A stretch of DNA of 41,015 nt from Aeromonas media (GCF_000819985.1 NZ_CDBZ01000070.1:1-41015), one strand, 5' to 3'. Numbered from the stretch's first letter, positions 18,803-28,722 are shown. Notes: a model not told the origin generated them from the letters alone. Program-made: numbers and translations.

Positions 18803-21800
18803 TTGATCTATCGCTGGCTGAGTCGGGGCTGGTTGGCCCTCGGAGTCCTCTTCGTGCTGCTGGCCATCCTGGTCAGCGTGGTACGGCTTGGCGGTCCCCT
18901 GCTCAACCAGCACCGGCAGGCCGTGATAGCGACCCTGCTGGGGGACAACCAGCTGGAGGTGAGCGTCGAGCACGTCGGGTTGAGCTGGACCCGGCGCGGC
19001 CCGGCTCTCGAGCTGCAAGAGCTCGCCATCGCCCCCGATTCGGGGCGTTTTTCCCTGCGCCTCGGCAAGGTGTGGGCCCACCTCGACTTCTGGCGCTCCC
19101 TCAACGACTGGAAGCCGGTGTTCGGCCAGTTGTTGCTGAGCGACGGCGACATCGCGCTGGATCTGGCGCAGCCGGCGGCACCGGAAAATGACAAGAATCC
19201 CAGCCAGCAGGCGGCCCTGCTGCGCTTCCTGCTGACCCAGCTCTCCACCTTCGACATTCACGACAGCCGCCTGAGCATCACCACGGCACTGGGGGAGGTG
19301 CGTGCCCTCAACATCGCCCAGTTGCGTTGGCAGAATCGCGGCAAGCGCCATCAGGGGGTGGGCAAGGCCTACCTGATCAACGGGGTGGGCGAGAGCACCC
19401 TGGATCTCATCATCGACGTGGATGCCCCGCAAGTGCGCCTCGACAAGCTCAAGGGCCAGCTCTACCTGGGTGCCAGCGAGCTGGACGTCAGTCCCATGCT
19501 GGCGCGGATCTATGCCGGCGAACCCAGGGTGACCGGCCAGCTCGACTTCCAGCTGTGGAGCGAGTTCGAGGGGGGGAGGCTCGGCAACTCCCTGCTGGCC
19601 TTTGGCAACAACCACCTGATCTGGAAGGACGAGATCAAGGGTGAGCCGCACCGGCTCGACCTGCGAGGCGGCAAGATCCAGCTGCGGCGCGACGGTGAGG
19701 AGTGGCAGCTCGCCAGCCACGACGTGACCTTCAAGCTCGACGGGGCGACCTGGCTGCAGAGCCGGTTGCAGCTAGAGCGGGTCGGCTCCCGCATCCAGGG
19801 CTATGTGCCCGCTATCGATCTCGACCAGGTCGCCAACCTGAGCCAGCTGGTGTCCGGCCTCTATCCCGAACTGACCAAGACCCTCAAACATACTCAGCCC
19901 AAGGGCAAGTTGCAGGAGCTGGTGCTGCAGGCCGATGGCGACTGGCAGGGGCTCTCCCTGAGCGGCCAGCTCAGGGGCTTCGAGACCAAGGCCTGGCACG
20001 ACGTGCCCGGCCTGCAGAAACTGGACGGCGACTTCTGGCTGACCCCGGCCGGGGGCAGCGCCCGCCTGACCCTGGGCAAGGGCAAGGTGGATCCCGCCCG
20101 TCACTTCAAGGTGCCGATCCCGGTGGACAGCCTCTTTGCGCGCCTCGACTGGTGGCGCGAGACGCAAGGCTGGGTGCTCTACGGCCAGGACATTGCGCTG
20201 GATAACGAGGACTTGCGCCTCGCCAGCCGCTTCCGCCTCGAGCTGTTCGAACATCCCTTCCTCGCCCTGACCGGCCGCATCGACGTGAAGAATGCGGCCC
20301 ATGCGGATCGCTATTATCCGCTGGCCGTGATGAGCGACGGTCTGGTGGACTACCTGAGCGGTGCCATCAAGGGGGGCAAGGCCAAGGGGGCGGACCTGCT
20401 CTGGTATGGCGAGTTCCGGGACTTCCCTTACGACAACGGCAAGGGGGTCTTCCAGGTCGCCGTACCGCTGGAGCAGGCCACCTACGAGTTCTTCCCCGGT
20501 TGGCAGCCACTCACCGACCTGCAGATCGATCTCTTGTTCCAGAACGCGGGTCTGGACATGCGCAGCAGCGCCACTCGCCTCGGCAAGGCCAGATCCGACG
20601 CTGTGCATGCCTGGATCCCGGATCTCTCCCCCGGGGCGCACCTCTACGTGGATGCCAAGGTCCGGGGGGAGGGACAGGCCATCAGCGGTTACCTGCAGGA
20701 TTCTCCCCTCGCGGGCTCTGTGGGTCAGGCGCTGCGGGAGATCGAGATCCGTGGTCCCATGGAGGGCACGGTCAAGCTCGACATACCGCTGGATGGCAAG
20801 GGCGAGGTCAAGGCCAGCGGGGAGGCGAGCTTCCATGACAACAGTGTCAGGATCGCCACCCTGGATCTGCCCCTGGAGAAGGTGCAGGGACGACTCGAAT
20901 ACGACAACGAGCACACGCACTTCAGCAACCTCAAGGCCAGCCTGTGGAACCAGCCGCTGACCCTGGATTACCGGGGCAAACAGTTGCCCCACGGCTATCA
21001 GGCGGATCTCAAGTTCAAGGGACTCTGGGACAGCCGCCGCCAGCGCCAGGACATTCCCGCCCTCGAAATGCTCAAGGGTCGCAGCAACTGGACGGGGACC
21101 CTGGGGCTGACCCTGCCCGAGAACAATGCCTTCAGCTTCCAGCTGGCGCTGGACTCCAACCTGCAGGGGATGGGGCTGGATCTGCCGGTGCCGCTGACCA
21201 AGGCGCCCGAGAGCAGGCTCCCCCTCAAGGTCACGGCACGGAGCCGCGACGGCAGTGCCGACATTCGCGCGGTGCTGGGGGCCGATGTGGATATGCAGAG
21301 CCGTCTGGTGTACGGCGAGGGGGCTCCCTACCTCAGCCGGGTGCGGGTCAACGTCGGCCAGCCCGGGGCCCGGGTGCTGCAAGACAAGCCCATGCTGCTC
21401 GCCATCAATCAGCCCCAGGCCGACGTGGCCGGCTGGCTGGCGCGGCTCACGCGCTGGTTGCCGGGCAAGGGGACGCAGACCAGCGGCAACGCGGTGGTCG
21501 GCCCTGCCTTCCTGCCCCAGGAGTGGGGGGTCGATGGTCTGCTCGCCCGGGCCGATATCGGCAGCGCCAACCTCAAGGCGGTGCACTTCACCGTGGGGCC
21601 GGTGAACCTGGCTACCGAGGTGATGATCGACAGCCCCGAGGTGATGGGGGTGGTGCGCATTCCCGTGACGGGCAGACAGCCCATCGACGCCAAGTTTGCT
21701 CGTATTCACTGGTCAGGCAAGGGATCCGATCTCAGCCCCGAGCCCGATGCCCGTCAGGACAAGGCCATCATGGGTGCCATCCCCTGGCTCACCTTCAGCT

Positions 21801-22705
21801 GCGTGGATTGTCGCTTCGGGGAGTTGCCCCTCGGGGAGCTGAAAGGCGAACTGGTACCCGGCGCCAACCGGCTCGATCTCAAGGGGCTGGAGATGCGGCT
21901 GGCCGGCAGCACCCTGAGCGGGAGCGCCGAGTGGCTGGCGCAGCCCGGCCAGATGCAGACCCGGGTTCGTGCCCACCTCAGCACCCAGAACAGCGAACTG
22001 CTACTCAAGCGACTCGGCTTCACCTCGCCCATCGGCGACGCGCCGGGCAAGCTGGCGCTGGATCTGAGCTGGCGTGACGTGCCCTACCGACTGGACTTGC
22101 CGACCCTGGCAGGCAGTGCCGATCACCAGCTTGAGGGAGGCACCCTGCGGGAGGTCAACGACAAGGGCGCGCGCCTGCTCTCCCTGCTGAGCCTCGACTC
22201 CCTGATGCGCAAGCTGCGCCTCGATTTTCGCGATGTTTTCGACAAGGGATTCTATTTCGAATCCATGTCGGCCTCCGCCAAGATCAAGCAGGGGGTGGTG
22301 GAGAACAACGACTTCTACATGAAGGGGGCCGCCGGCAACCTGCGTGGCGAGGGTGTCGCCGATCTGGTGCGCTGGCGCCTCGATTACGATCTGAGCTTCT
22401 CGCCGAACCTGGGGGGCACCCTGCCGGTGGTGGCGGCCTTCTCCCTGACCCCGATCACCGGGCTCTATGTGCTGGCGCTCTCCAAGCTGCTGGAGCCTGT
22501 GGTGGATGTGGTGACTCGCATCGATTTCCGGGTCTCGGGCCCGCTGGACGACCCCAAGCTGATCGAGGCGGGCCGGGATCGCGCCCGTATCAAGCTCAAC
22601 CAGCAGCAGAAACAGGCGGTGGATGCGGTGGCGCCGAATCTGCCCACCGAGGAGGTCACCCCCTTCCTGCTGACACCCAAACACGGCGGGCCTGCCCAGC
22701 GCTGA
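18803..22705 (+). CDS. yhdP: AsmA-like envelope protein YhdP
   Basis: The 1300-residue protein has one N-terminal membrane segment (about residues 10-30, GWLALGVLFVLLAILVSVVR) and a long periplasmic body. The body ends in the AsmA/DUF3971-type C-terminal region. YhdP, TamB and YdbH are thought to move phospholipids from the inner to the outer membrane. The frame starts with TTG immediately after the rng stop; TAA 18800-18802 is in frame upstream, so no earlier start exists. The lack of its own ribosome-site spacing suggests coupling to rng. Length is in the family range, and the long antisense frame opposite it is only a codon-bias shadow. Confidence 0.95.
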   Translation: MIYRWLSRGWLALGVLFVLLAILVSVVRLGGPLLNQHRQAVIATLLGDNQLEVSVEHVGLSWTRRGPALELQELAIAPDSGRFSLRLGKVWAHLDFWRSLNDWKPVFGQLLLSDGDIALDLAQPAAPENDKNPSQQAALLRFLLTQLSTFDIHDSRLSITTALGEVRALNIAQLRWQNRGKRHQGVGKAYLINGVGESTLDLIIDVDAPQVRLDKLKGQLYLGASELDVSPMLARIYAGEPRVTGQLDFQLWSEFEGGRLGNSLLAFGNNHLIWKDEIKGEPHRLDLRGGKIQLRRDGEEWQLASHDVTFKLDGATWLQSRLQLERVGSRIQGYVPAIDLDQVANLSQLVSGLYPELTKTLKHTQPKGKLQELVLQADGDWQGLSLSGQLRGFETKAWHDVPGLQKLDGDFWLTPAGGSARLTLGKGKVDPARHFKVPIPVDSLFARLDWWRETQGWVLYGQDIALDNEDLRLASRFRLELFEHPFLALTGRIDVKNAAHADRYYPLAVMSDGLVDYLSGAIKGGKAKGADLLWYGEFRDFPYDNGKGVFQVAVPLEQATYEFFPGWQPLTDLQIDLLFQNAGLDMRSSATRLGKARSDAVHAWIPDLSPGAHLYVDAKVRGEGQAISGYLQDSPLAGSVGQALREIEIRGPMEGTVKLDIPLDGKGEVKASGEASFHDNSVRIATLDLPLEKVQGRLEYDNEHTHFSNLKASLWNQPLTLDYRGKQLPHGYQADLKFKGLWDSRRQRQDIPALEMLKGRSNWTGTLGLTLPENNAFSFQLALDSNLQGMGLDLPVPLTKAPESRLPLKVTARSRDGSADIRAVLGADVDMQSRLVYGEGAPYLSRVRVNVGQPGARVLQDKPMLLAINQPQADVAGWLARLTRWLPGKGTQTSGNAVVGPAFLPQEWGVDGLLARADIGSANLKAVHFTVGPVNLATEVMIDSPEVMGVVRIPVTGRQPIDAKFARIHWSGKGSDLSPEPDARQDKAIMGAIPWLTFSCVDCRFGELPLGELKGELVPGANRLDLKGLEMRLAGSTLSGSAEWLAQPGQMQTRVRAHLSTQNSELLLKRLGFTSPIGDAPGKLALDLSWRDVPYRLDLPTLAGSADHQLEGGTLREVNDKGARLLSLLSLDSLMRKLRLDFRDVFDKGFYFESMSASAKIKQGVVENNDFYMKGAAGNLRGEGVADLVRWRLDYDLSFSPNLGGTLPVVAAFSLTPITGLYVLALSKLLEPVVDVVTRIDFRVSGPLDDPKLIEAGRDRARIKLNQQQKQAVDAVAPNLPTEEVTPFLLTPKHGGPAQR

Positions 22706-22826
22706 GGAGCGGCATCGCGGTGCCAAAACCCTTTCGTCCCGGGCCCGAACCCCTCATAGTGCAGGGATTCCCCCGCAAGCCGAGGATGCAGAGTCCGGCG
22801 GCTTGCCCAATCACAAGGAGCGTGTC

Positions 22827-23633
22827 ATGTGGTTAGCCGCAATACAGCTGATATCAGGCCGTCACTGGCAGGATAACCGGGCACAGATCGCCGCCGAGCT
22901 GGCCCTGCTGCCGAGTGAACGGCCGCTGCTGGTGCTGCTGCCGGAGAATTTCGCCCTGTTTGGCGAGCGTCAGGGTTATCTGGACGGGGCCGAAACCATA
23001 GGTGAGGGCCCGATCCAGCAGCAACTGGCCGAATGGGCTCGTGACTACGGCATCTGGCTGGTGGCCGGTGCCATGCCCACCACCATCGCCGGTTCCGACC
23101 ATATCCACACCAGCTCGCTGGTGTTCGATCCCGAGGGGGCGCTCAGGGGCCATTACCACAAGATCCACCTGTTCGACGTGGACGTGGCGGACAATCACGG
23201 CCGCTATCGGGAGTCCGAGACCTTCAGCCCCGGCCAGGAGTGCGTGGTGCTGGACTCCCCCTTTGGTCCCCTCGGCCTCTCTATCTGTTATGATCTGCGC
23301 TTCCCCGAGCTCTATCGCCGGCTGGCCCGGGCCGGTGCCCGCGTGCTGCTGGTGCCTGCCGCCTTCACCGCCGTGACCGGCGAGGCGCACTGGGAGCCGC
23401 TGCTGCGGGCCCGCGCCATCGAGAACCAGTGCTATGTGGTGGCCGCCAATCAGGGCGGGACCCACGAGACGGGGCGCCAGACCTGGGGCCACAGCATGGT
23501 GATCGATCCCTGGGGCCGGGTGCTGGCCTGCCAGGATTCGGGCCCAGCCACCGTACTAGTGAAGATGGAGCCCGGGCTGGTTGACGAATTGAAACGCACC
23601 ATGCCGGTGCTGCAACATGCCCGGCTGTTGTGA
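22827..23633 (+). CDS. Nitrilase-superfamily amidohydrolase
   Basis: The protein has 268 residues from ATG 22827, which has AAGGAG six bases upstream; a TTG at 22803 is less likely. The Glu-Lys-Cys catalytic triad is visible: E40 in LLPENFAL, K112 in HYHKIHLFD, and C154 in SICYDLRFPEL. These carbon-nitrogen hydrolases include Nit1-type deaminated-glutathione amidases. The neighbouring yhdP and tldD and the FPELYR motif fit that branch, but the substrate cannot be read from sequence alone. It lies 121 bp after yhdP. Confidence 0.92.
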   Translation: MWLAAIQLISGRHWQDNRAQIAAELALLPSERPLLVLLPENFALFGERQGYLDGAETIGEGPIQQQLAEWARDYGIWLVAGAMPTTIAGSDHIHTSSLVFDPEGALRGHYHKIHLFDVDVADNHGRYRESETFSPGQECVVLDSPFGPLGLSICYDLRFPELYRRLARAGARVLLVPAAFTAVTGEAHWEPLLRARAIENQCYVVAANQGGTHETGRQTWGHSMVIDPWGRVLACQDSGPATVLVKMEPGLVDELKRTMPVLQHARLL

Positions 23634-23746
23634 TGCCGTGGCATTGATTGGCGCCGGGGGCCATGAGCTCCGCTGATTGCACCCGACGAACCCACACCGG
23701 ATGAATTAACCGTTACGACTTCTCACAGCGAGAGTGGAGAGAAAGA

Positions 23747-25195
23747 TTGAGTCTATTGAGCCAGGTTAGTGCCTCATTGTTGGCCCCGAACGATCTCGAC
23801 GAAGGGCGGCTGCAGCAGCTGCTCGGCAGCCTGATGAGCCATCAGGTGGAGTTCGGCGACCTCTATTTCCAGCGCAGCTGGCACGAGTCCTGGATGCTGG
23901 AGGACGGCATCGTCAAGGATGGCAGCTACAACATCGATCAGGGTGTCGGGGTGCGCGCCGTCAGCGGCGAGAAGACCGGCTTCGCCTACTCGGACGAGCT
24001 GAGCCTGCTGGCGCTGCAACAGTCGGTGACCGCCGCCCGCGGCATCGCCGCCGCCGGGGCCCAGGGCAAGGTGAAGGCCTGGGCCAGAACCGAAGCGAAC
24101 CTGCTCTATCCGGCCATGGATCCGCTGCAGACCCTCGACAAGCAGCAGAAGATCGCCCTGCTCGAGCAGATGGACAAGTTCGCCCGCAGCCTGGATCCCG
24201 CCATCAATCAGGTGATGGCCTCCATCAGCGGCGTCTATGAAGAGATCCTGGTGGCCGCTACCGATGGCACCCTGGCCGCCGATGTGCGCCCTCTGGTGCG
24301 CCTCTCGGTGACCGTCATCGCCGAGAAGGGGGATCGCCGGGAGCGCGGCAGCGCCGGCGGCGGTGGCCGCGTCGGCTACGACTATTTCCTCGAGCTGGAC
24401 GGACTGGAAAGCCGGGCGTTTGGCTATGTGCGCGAAGCGGTGCGCCAGGCCCTGGTGAACCTCGAGGCCATAGACGCGCCGGCCGGCACCATGCCGGTGG
24501 TGCTGGGTGCCGGCTGGCCCGGCGTGCTGCTGCACGAGGCGGTGGGTCACGGGCTGGAGGGGGACTTCAACCGCAAGGGATCGTCCGCTTTCGCCGGTCG
24601 CATCGGCGAGCAGGTCGCCTCCAAACATTGCACCATAGTCGATGACGGCACCCTGGTGGGTCGGCGCGGCTCCGTCTCCATCGACGACGAGGGGACGCCT
24701 GGGGGCTACAACGTGCTGATCGAGAACGGCATCCTCAAGGGCTACCTGCAGGACAAGCAGAACGCCCGCCTGATGGGGGTTCCGCTCACCGGCAACGGCC
24801 GCCGCGAATCCTACGCCGCCCTGCCGATGCCGCGCATGACCAACACCTACATGCTGGCGGGCCAGCACGATCCGGCGGAGATCATCGCCTCGGTGAAGAA
24901 GGGCATCTACGCCCCCAACTTCGGCGGCGGTCAGGTGGACATCACCTCCGGCAAGTTCGTCTTCTCCGCCTCCGAGGCCTACCTCATCGAGGATGGCAGG
25001 ATCACTGCCCCCATCAAGGGTGCCACGCTCATCGGCAACGGCCCCGAGGCCATGAGTCAGGTCTCCATGGTGGGTAGCGATCTCGCGCTGGATCGCGGGG
25101 TGGGTGTCTGCGGCAAGGAGGGGCAGAGCGTGCCGGTCGGCGTCGGTCAGCCCACTCTCAAGCTGGATCAGCTCACCGTGGGCGGCACTTCCTAG
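23747..25195 (+). CDS. tldD: Metalloprotease TldD
   Basis: The 482-residue protein is a cytoplasmic subunit of the TldD/TldE zinc protease, which unfolds and degrades small peptides such as CcdA and matures microcins. The zinc motif HEAVGH lies at residues 263-268, followed by [19 protein letters not shown]. The start is TTG 23747 after GGAGAGAAAG. The partner PmbA/TldE is not in this window. A terminator follows at 25237. Confidence 0.96.
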   Translation: MSLLSQVSASLLAPNDLDEGRLQQLLGSLMSHQVEFGDLYFQRSWHESWMLEDGIVKDGSYNIDQGVGVRAVSGEKTGFAYSDELSLLALQQSVTAARGIAAAGAQGKVKAWARTEANLLYPAMDPLQTLDKQQKIALLEQMDKFARSLDPAINQVMASISGVYEEILVAATDGTLAADVRPLVRLSVTVIAEKGDRRERGSAGGGGRVGYDYFLELDGLESRAFGYVREAVRQALVNLEAIDAPAGTMPVVLGAGWPGVLLHEAVGHGLEGDFNRKGSSAFAGRIGEQVASKHCTIVDDGTLVGRRGSVSIDDEGTPGGYNVLIENGILKGYLQDKQNARLMGVPLTGNGRRESYAALPMPRMTNTYMLAGQHDPAEIIASVKKGIYAPNFGGGQVDITSGKFVFSASEAYLIEDGRITAPIKGATLIGNGPEAMSQVSMVGSDLALDRGVGVCGKEGQSVPVGVGQPTLKLDQLTVGGTS

Positions 25196-25236
25196 GTTGG
25201 CTTGGCCGCGCAGCGGCATGACCCTACGCAATCAAA

Positions 25237-25265
25237 CTCCGGCCCACCGCCGGGGTTTTGTTTTC
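25237..25265 (+). terminator. Terminator after tldD
   Basis: A 7-bp stem CTCCGGC / GCCGGGG (one G-T pair) with a 5-base loop is followed by TTTTGTTTTC. Confidence 0.85.
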
Positions 25266-25281
25266 TTCGGGGCGCACAAAC

Positions 25282-25306
25282 AAAAACCCCGGTCAGTGGA
25301 CCGGGG
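25282..25306 (-). terminator. Terminator of the small - strand gene
   Basis: A perfect 8-bp stem CCCCGGTC / GACCGGGG with loop AGTG is followed on the - strand by TTTTTG. It lies 22 bases beyond the stop of the 25329-25532 ORF and faces the tldD terminator. Confidence 0.88.
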
Positions 25307-25328
25307 CGGGTGAGGGGGTTGATGGGGA

Positions 25329-25532
25329 TCAGTTGACCGATATGGCACGGGCGTCGATATAGAATCGCGCGTGGCCTTGCGGATCTATCCTGATCTGGGC
25401 GACCAGCCGATCGCTTCGCTTGTATTCCCATCTGCTCTTGATCCGGGTCAGGGCTGGGCTGGCGGCCCCGACTACGTTCAGATATTCATGAAACAGGCTG
25501 TAGCTTCCAATCTCGGTCAGCATCTCTTCCAT
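25329..25532 (-). CDS. Small protein of unknown function
   Basis: The protein has 67 residues from the second of two close in-frame ATGs (MEEMLTEIG). The first ATG, at 25538, sits only two bases after GAGGAG, while the second has seven-base spacing. The product has no membrane segment, a basic middle (RIKSRWEYKRSDRL) and a C-terminal beta-like stretch (VAQIRIDPQGHARFYIDAR). I do not recognise the family. A real ribosome site and a dedicated terminator at 25282-25306 support a genuine gene rather than a chance frame. Confidence 0.7.
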   Translation of the reverse strand: MEEMLTEIGSYSLFHEYLNVVGAASPALTRIKSRWEYKRSDRLVAQIRIDPQGHARFYIDARAISVN

Positions 25533-25692
25533 TTGCATGTCTCCTCAAGTGATTGGGTCTGCATCGGTCACGTTAGCCGCGGCCCTCTGAACCCTGCCTG
25601 TACAAAAAACAGACTAACCCATCCGTGCATGGACAACATGATCAGGCGCAACTTCGGTGACGATTCCCGAGCCGAGATGACACCGTTTTCAG

Positions 25693-26382
25693 TCAGGGCT
25701 GGTGCGGGGCCGGCAGGTGATCGAGGGCGGCGGAGGGGTGTGACTGCGCAGGGGCCGTCTGCACCGTAGTTGCGCCGTGGAACACGGGATCCTGCGCTAC
25801 CTCCTTGATGCCGTTGATGCAGAACTGCATGCCCATGCACACCAGCAGGAAGCCCATGATACGGGTCATGGCGTCTATGCCGGTCGCGCCGAGGATCTTG
25901 CAGACCGGATCCGCCAGCTTGAGCACGCCCCAGCTGAGCAGGCTCATCAGGGCGAAGGCGGTCACCATGGCGGCATAGATGACGAAACGGTTGTACTCGT
26001 CGGGCAGCTCGGCAATCTGGGCGGCGCCGCTGATCACCAGGGCCATGGTGCCCGGCCCGCACATGCTGGGCATGGTGAGCGGCACGAAGGCGATGCTCTG
26101 GTTGATGTCGACCCCGGCGGCCTGGCTGGGGGCCGGGAACAGCATGCGAAAACCGATGAAGGCGATGATGAGGCCACCGGCCAGCCGCAGGCCGGGAATG
26201 GAGATCCCGAACAGATCCAGGATGGAGGATCCGATGAAGAAGCTGACGCAGAGGGTGGCGAACAGATAGATGGCGGCCAGATTGATCTGACGGCGTACGT
26301 GCTCACGGGACATGCCCTTGCTCAATCCCAGCAGCAAGGTTGCCGTGGTGGGGGGATTGACCATGGGAAGCAGCGCGAGCAA
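25693..26382 (-). CDS. MarC-family membrane protein, natural start broken by amber codon
   Basis: This is a polytopic inner-membrane protein of the MarC/UPF0056 (YchE-like) family. Hydrophobic segments start at LLALLPMVNPP and include LAGGLIIAFIGFRMLFP and the conserved FVPLTMPSMCGPGTMALVIS. The well-placed start, ATG 26409-26407 with GAGGTG upstream, reads Met-Phe-Phe and then TAG at 26400-26398, after which VVFIALLALLPMVNP continues in frame. A single base change (for example CAG to TAG) would explain it. Translation could restart at TTG 26382 or ATG 26364, losing part of the first membrane helix. The C-terminal 30 residues are a Pro/His/Ala-rich tail. The gene may be silent in this strain, or the base may be a sequencing error. 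Confidence 0.8.
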   Translation of the reverse strand: MLALLPMVNPPTTATLLLGLSKGMSREHVRRQINLAAIYLFATLCVSFFIGSSILDLFGISIPGLRLAGGLIIAFIGFRMLFPAPSQAAGVDINQSIAFVPLTMPSMCGPGTMALVISGAAQIAELPDEYNRFVIYAAMVTAFALMSLLSWGVLKLADPVCKILGATGIDAMTRIMGFLLVCMGMQFCINGIKEVAQDPVFHGATTVQTAPAQSHPSAALDHLPAPHQP

Positions 26383-26440
26383 GGCGATGAATACGACCTA
26401 GAAAAACATCTTGCACCTCGGGGTGGTTGGCAAACAACAG

Positions 26441-26460
26441 GGCCAGACGCGGGTCTGGCC
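26441..26460 (-). terminator. Hairpin in the MFS-marC gap
   Basis: A perfect 8-bp stem GGCCAGAC / GTCTGGCC with a 4-base loop is followed on the - strand by CTGTTGTTTG. It could end the upstream transporter transcript or attenuate the MarC-like gene 32 bases downstream. A run of eight G (26464-26471 on +) lies next to it. Confidence 0.5.
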
Positions 26461-26540
26461 TAAGGGGGGGGCAACTCTACGGGAGCCCGGCTGAATATAG
26501 CCGGAACAAGCGGGCCCCGACAGTCCGGGGTCCGTATTGA

Positions 26541-27857
26541 TCAGGCGGTTTGTGGCGTGACCTGACGCCGAGTGCGCTGGCGCAGCCAGAGCCAGAGGCC
26601 CAGTACGAAGCCGAGACCGGCCAGACTGACCACATAGTGGGAGGGTGCCAGCACGTCGTTCTTCATCCAGAGGGTGACCAGCATGGGAGTGAGCCCGCCG
26701 AAGATGGCGTAGGCCACGTTGTAGGAGAACGACAGCCCGGAGAAGCGCACCACGGGCGGGAAGGCGTTGACCATGACATAGGGCACGGCGCCGACGATCC
26801 CCACCGCAAAGCCCGCCAGCATGTAGAGAGGTATCAGCTGATCCATACCCGCCGCCAGGCTGTGGTAGAAGGCATAGGTGGCACCGGCCAGCAGCAGGGA
26901 ACCCAGGACGAAGGTGGGGCCGCTGCCGAGGCTGTCTATCAGTCGACCGTAGAAGATGCAGCCCAGGGTGAGGGCCACTATGGCCAGGGAGTTGGCGGTC
27001 AGGGCATCGGTGGGGCTGATGCCATGCACCTTCTGCAGATAGGTCGGGGTCATCAGGATCACCACGACGATGCCGGCGGAGAGCAGCCAGGTCAGCAGCA
27101 TGGAGACGATGACGCTGCCCTTGTGCTCACGGAGCACCGTCTTGAGGGGCAGCTCCTCGGCCAGGGCCTTGTTCGCCTGCATCTCGGCGAAGACCGGGGT
27201 CTCGTGCAGCCAGCGGCGCAGGTACATGGCGACGATGCCGAACACACCGCCGAGCACGAAGGCCAGACGCCAGCCCCACTCGCTCACCTCGATCGGGCTC
27301 ATGCCGCGGTTGATGGCGGTGGCCACCAGGGAGCCGAGCAGTATGCCGGCCGTCAGCCCGGCCGTGAGGGTGCCGCAGGCGACGCCGACCCGGCGGGCGG
27401 GTACGTGTTCGGCCACGAAGACCCAGGCCCCCGGGACTTCGCCCCCGATGGCGGCCCCTTGCAGGATTCGCAGCAGCAACAGCAACAGCGGGGCGGCAAT
27501 GCCGAGGGTGGCATAGGTGGGCAGCAGGCCGATCAGCAGGGTCGGCAGCGCCATCAGGATGATGCTGAGGGTGAACATCCGCTTGCGGCCGATGAGATCG
27601 CCGAAGTGGGCCATGATGATGCCCCCCAGCGGGCGGGCCAGGTAACCGGCGGCGAAGATGCCGAAGGTCTGGAACTGGCGCAGCCACTCGGGAATGTCCG
27701 CCGGGAAGAACAGCTCGCCTATCACCACGGCGAAGAAGACGAAGATGATGAAGTCGTAGAATTCGAGGGCGCCGCCCAGCGCTGCCAGGCTCAAGGTCTT
27801 GTAATCCTGTCGGTTGAGGGGGCGATTGTGGTCATGATGTGTGCTGACTGTGGTCAT
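26541..27857 (-). CDS. MFS transporter, metabolite:H+ symporter (MHS) type
   Basis: The 438-residue inner-membrane carrier has about twelve hydrophobic segments. The MFS loop motif is GDLIGRKRM after helix 2. LEFYDFIIFVFFA near the N terminus and GGEVPGAWVFVAEH in the middle are typical of the MHS subfamily (KgtP, ProP and ShiA relatives). Substrates of this family are usually organic acids or osmolytes; the one here is not evident. It is transcribed divergently from the PP-loop ATPase across a 155-bp gap. Confidence 0.88.
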   Translation of the reverse strand: MTTVSTHHDHNRPLNRQDYKTLSLAALGGALEFYDFIIFVFFAVVIGELFFPADIPEWLRQFQTFGIFAAGYLARPLGGIIMAHFGDLIGRKRMFTLSIILMALPTLLIGLLPTYATLGIAAPLLLLLLRILQGAAIGGEVPGAWVFVAEHVPARRVGVACGTLTAGLTAGILLGSLVATAINRGMSPIEVSEWGWRLAFVLGGVFGIVAMYLRRWLHETPVFAEMQANKALAEELPLKTVLREHKGSVIVSMLLTWLLSAGIVVVILMTPTYLQKVHGISPTDALTANSLAIVALTLGCIFYGRLIDSLGSGPTFVLGSLLLAGATYAFYHSLAAGMDQLIPLYMLAGFAVGIVGAVPYVMVNAFPPVVRFSGLSFSYNVAYAIFGGLTPMLVTLWMKNDVLAPSHYVVSLAGLGFVLGLWLWLRQRTRRQVTPQTA

Positions 27858-28012
27858 ATCCTTATGTTTCCCATCGTTTTTTTAGTTATTCTCCCCCCAC
27901 GTTCTGCGGGGATACGCTCACCCACGAGGGTATGCTTTTGTGTCCCTCGATGTAAATCGCACAATTCGCAACACTGTCTTGCAGCACCTTGCGGCAAGGG
28001 ATTGGAGAGGTC

Positions 28013-28690
28013 ATGACGAAGAAAAAGGTACTGCTCTCCTGGAGCAGCGGAAAAGACAGCGCCTGGGCCCTGCATCGCTTGCGCCAGGATCCGGCGATCG
28101 AGGTGGTGGGGCTCTTCACCACCCTGAATCAGGCGTTCGAGCGGGTGGCCATGCACGGGGTGCGCAAGCAGTTGCTGACGGAGCAGGCTGCGTGCGTGGG
28201 GCTGCCACTGCACTGCATCGATCTGCCCTGGCCCTGCAGCAACGAAGAGTATGGCCGGATCATGACCGGCTTCATCGCCGAGGTGCTGGCCATGGGGATC
28301 CGCCATATGGCATTCGGGGATCTCTTCCTCGAGGATGTGCGCGCCTATAGAGAGAAACAGCTGGCGGGCACCGGCATAGCGCCCCTGTTCCCGCTCTGGG
28401 GTAGCGACACGAGCGAGCTGGCGCAGGAGATGATGGCCGCCGGCTTGAGGGCCAGGATCTGCACGCTCGACCCCAAGAAGCTGGATATGAGCCTGGGGGG
28501 GCACGAGTTCGACGAGGCGCTGCTGGCGGCGCTGCCGGATGGGGTGGATCCGTGCGGCGAGAACGGCGAGTTCCACACCCTGGCCTTTGATGGCCCCATG
28601 TTCCTGCGGCCCCTGGCGATCCGGGTGGGGGAGACAGTGGTGCGGGATGGCTTCGTCTTTACCGATCTGCTGCCGGATGAGGCCCCCTGA
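28013..28690 (+). CDS. Dph6-related PP-loop ATP pyrophosphatase
   Basis: The 225-residue cytoplasmic protein has the PP-loop SWSSGKDSAWAL near its N terminus, which adenylates substrates. The rest matches the ATP-binding domain family DUF71/Dph6, related to diphthine-ammonia ligase. Bacteria do not make diphthamide, so the substrate here is unknown. ATG 28013 follows GGAGAGG; an upstream alternative TTG at 27989 is less likely. A long inverted repeat lies downstream. Confidence 0.88.
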   Translation: MTKKKVLLSWSSGKDSAWALHRLRQDPAIEVVGLFTTLNQAFERVAMHGVRKQLLTEQAACVGLPLHCIDLPWPCSNEEYGRIMTGFIAEVLAMGIRHMAFGDLFLEDVRAYREKQLAGTGIAPLFPLWGSDTSELAQEMMAAGLRARICTLDPKKLDMSLGGHEFDEALLAALPDGVDPCGENGEFHTLAFDGPMFLRPLAIRVGETVVRDGFVFTDLLPDEAP

Positions 28691-28722
28691 CGGCGGCAGG
28701 CTCATCTCCCGTTTGCTGGATG

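Noticed and set aside
17366-19720. Antisense open frame of about 780 codons opposite rng and yhdP
   Set aside because: It crosses two real genes on the other strand, has low-complexity composition and no recognisable domain.
25568-26062. Alternative - strand frame overlapping the MarC-like gene
   Set aside because: Arg/Gly/Ala-rich with no membrane segments; the overlapping MarC frame has clear family motifs.
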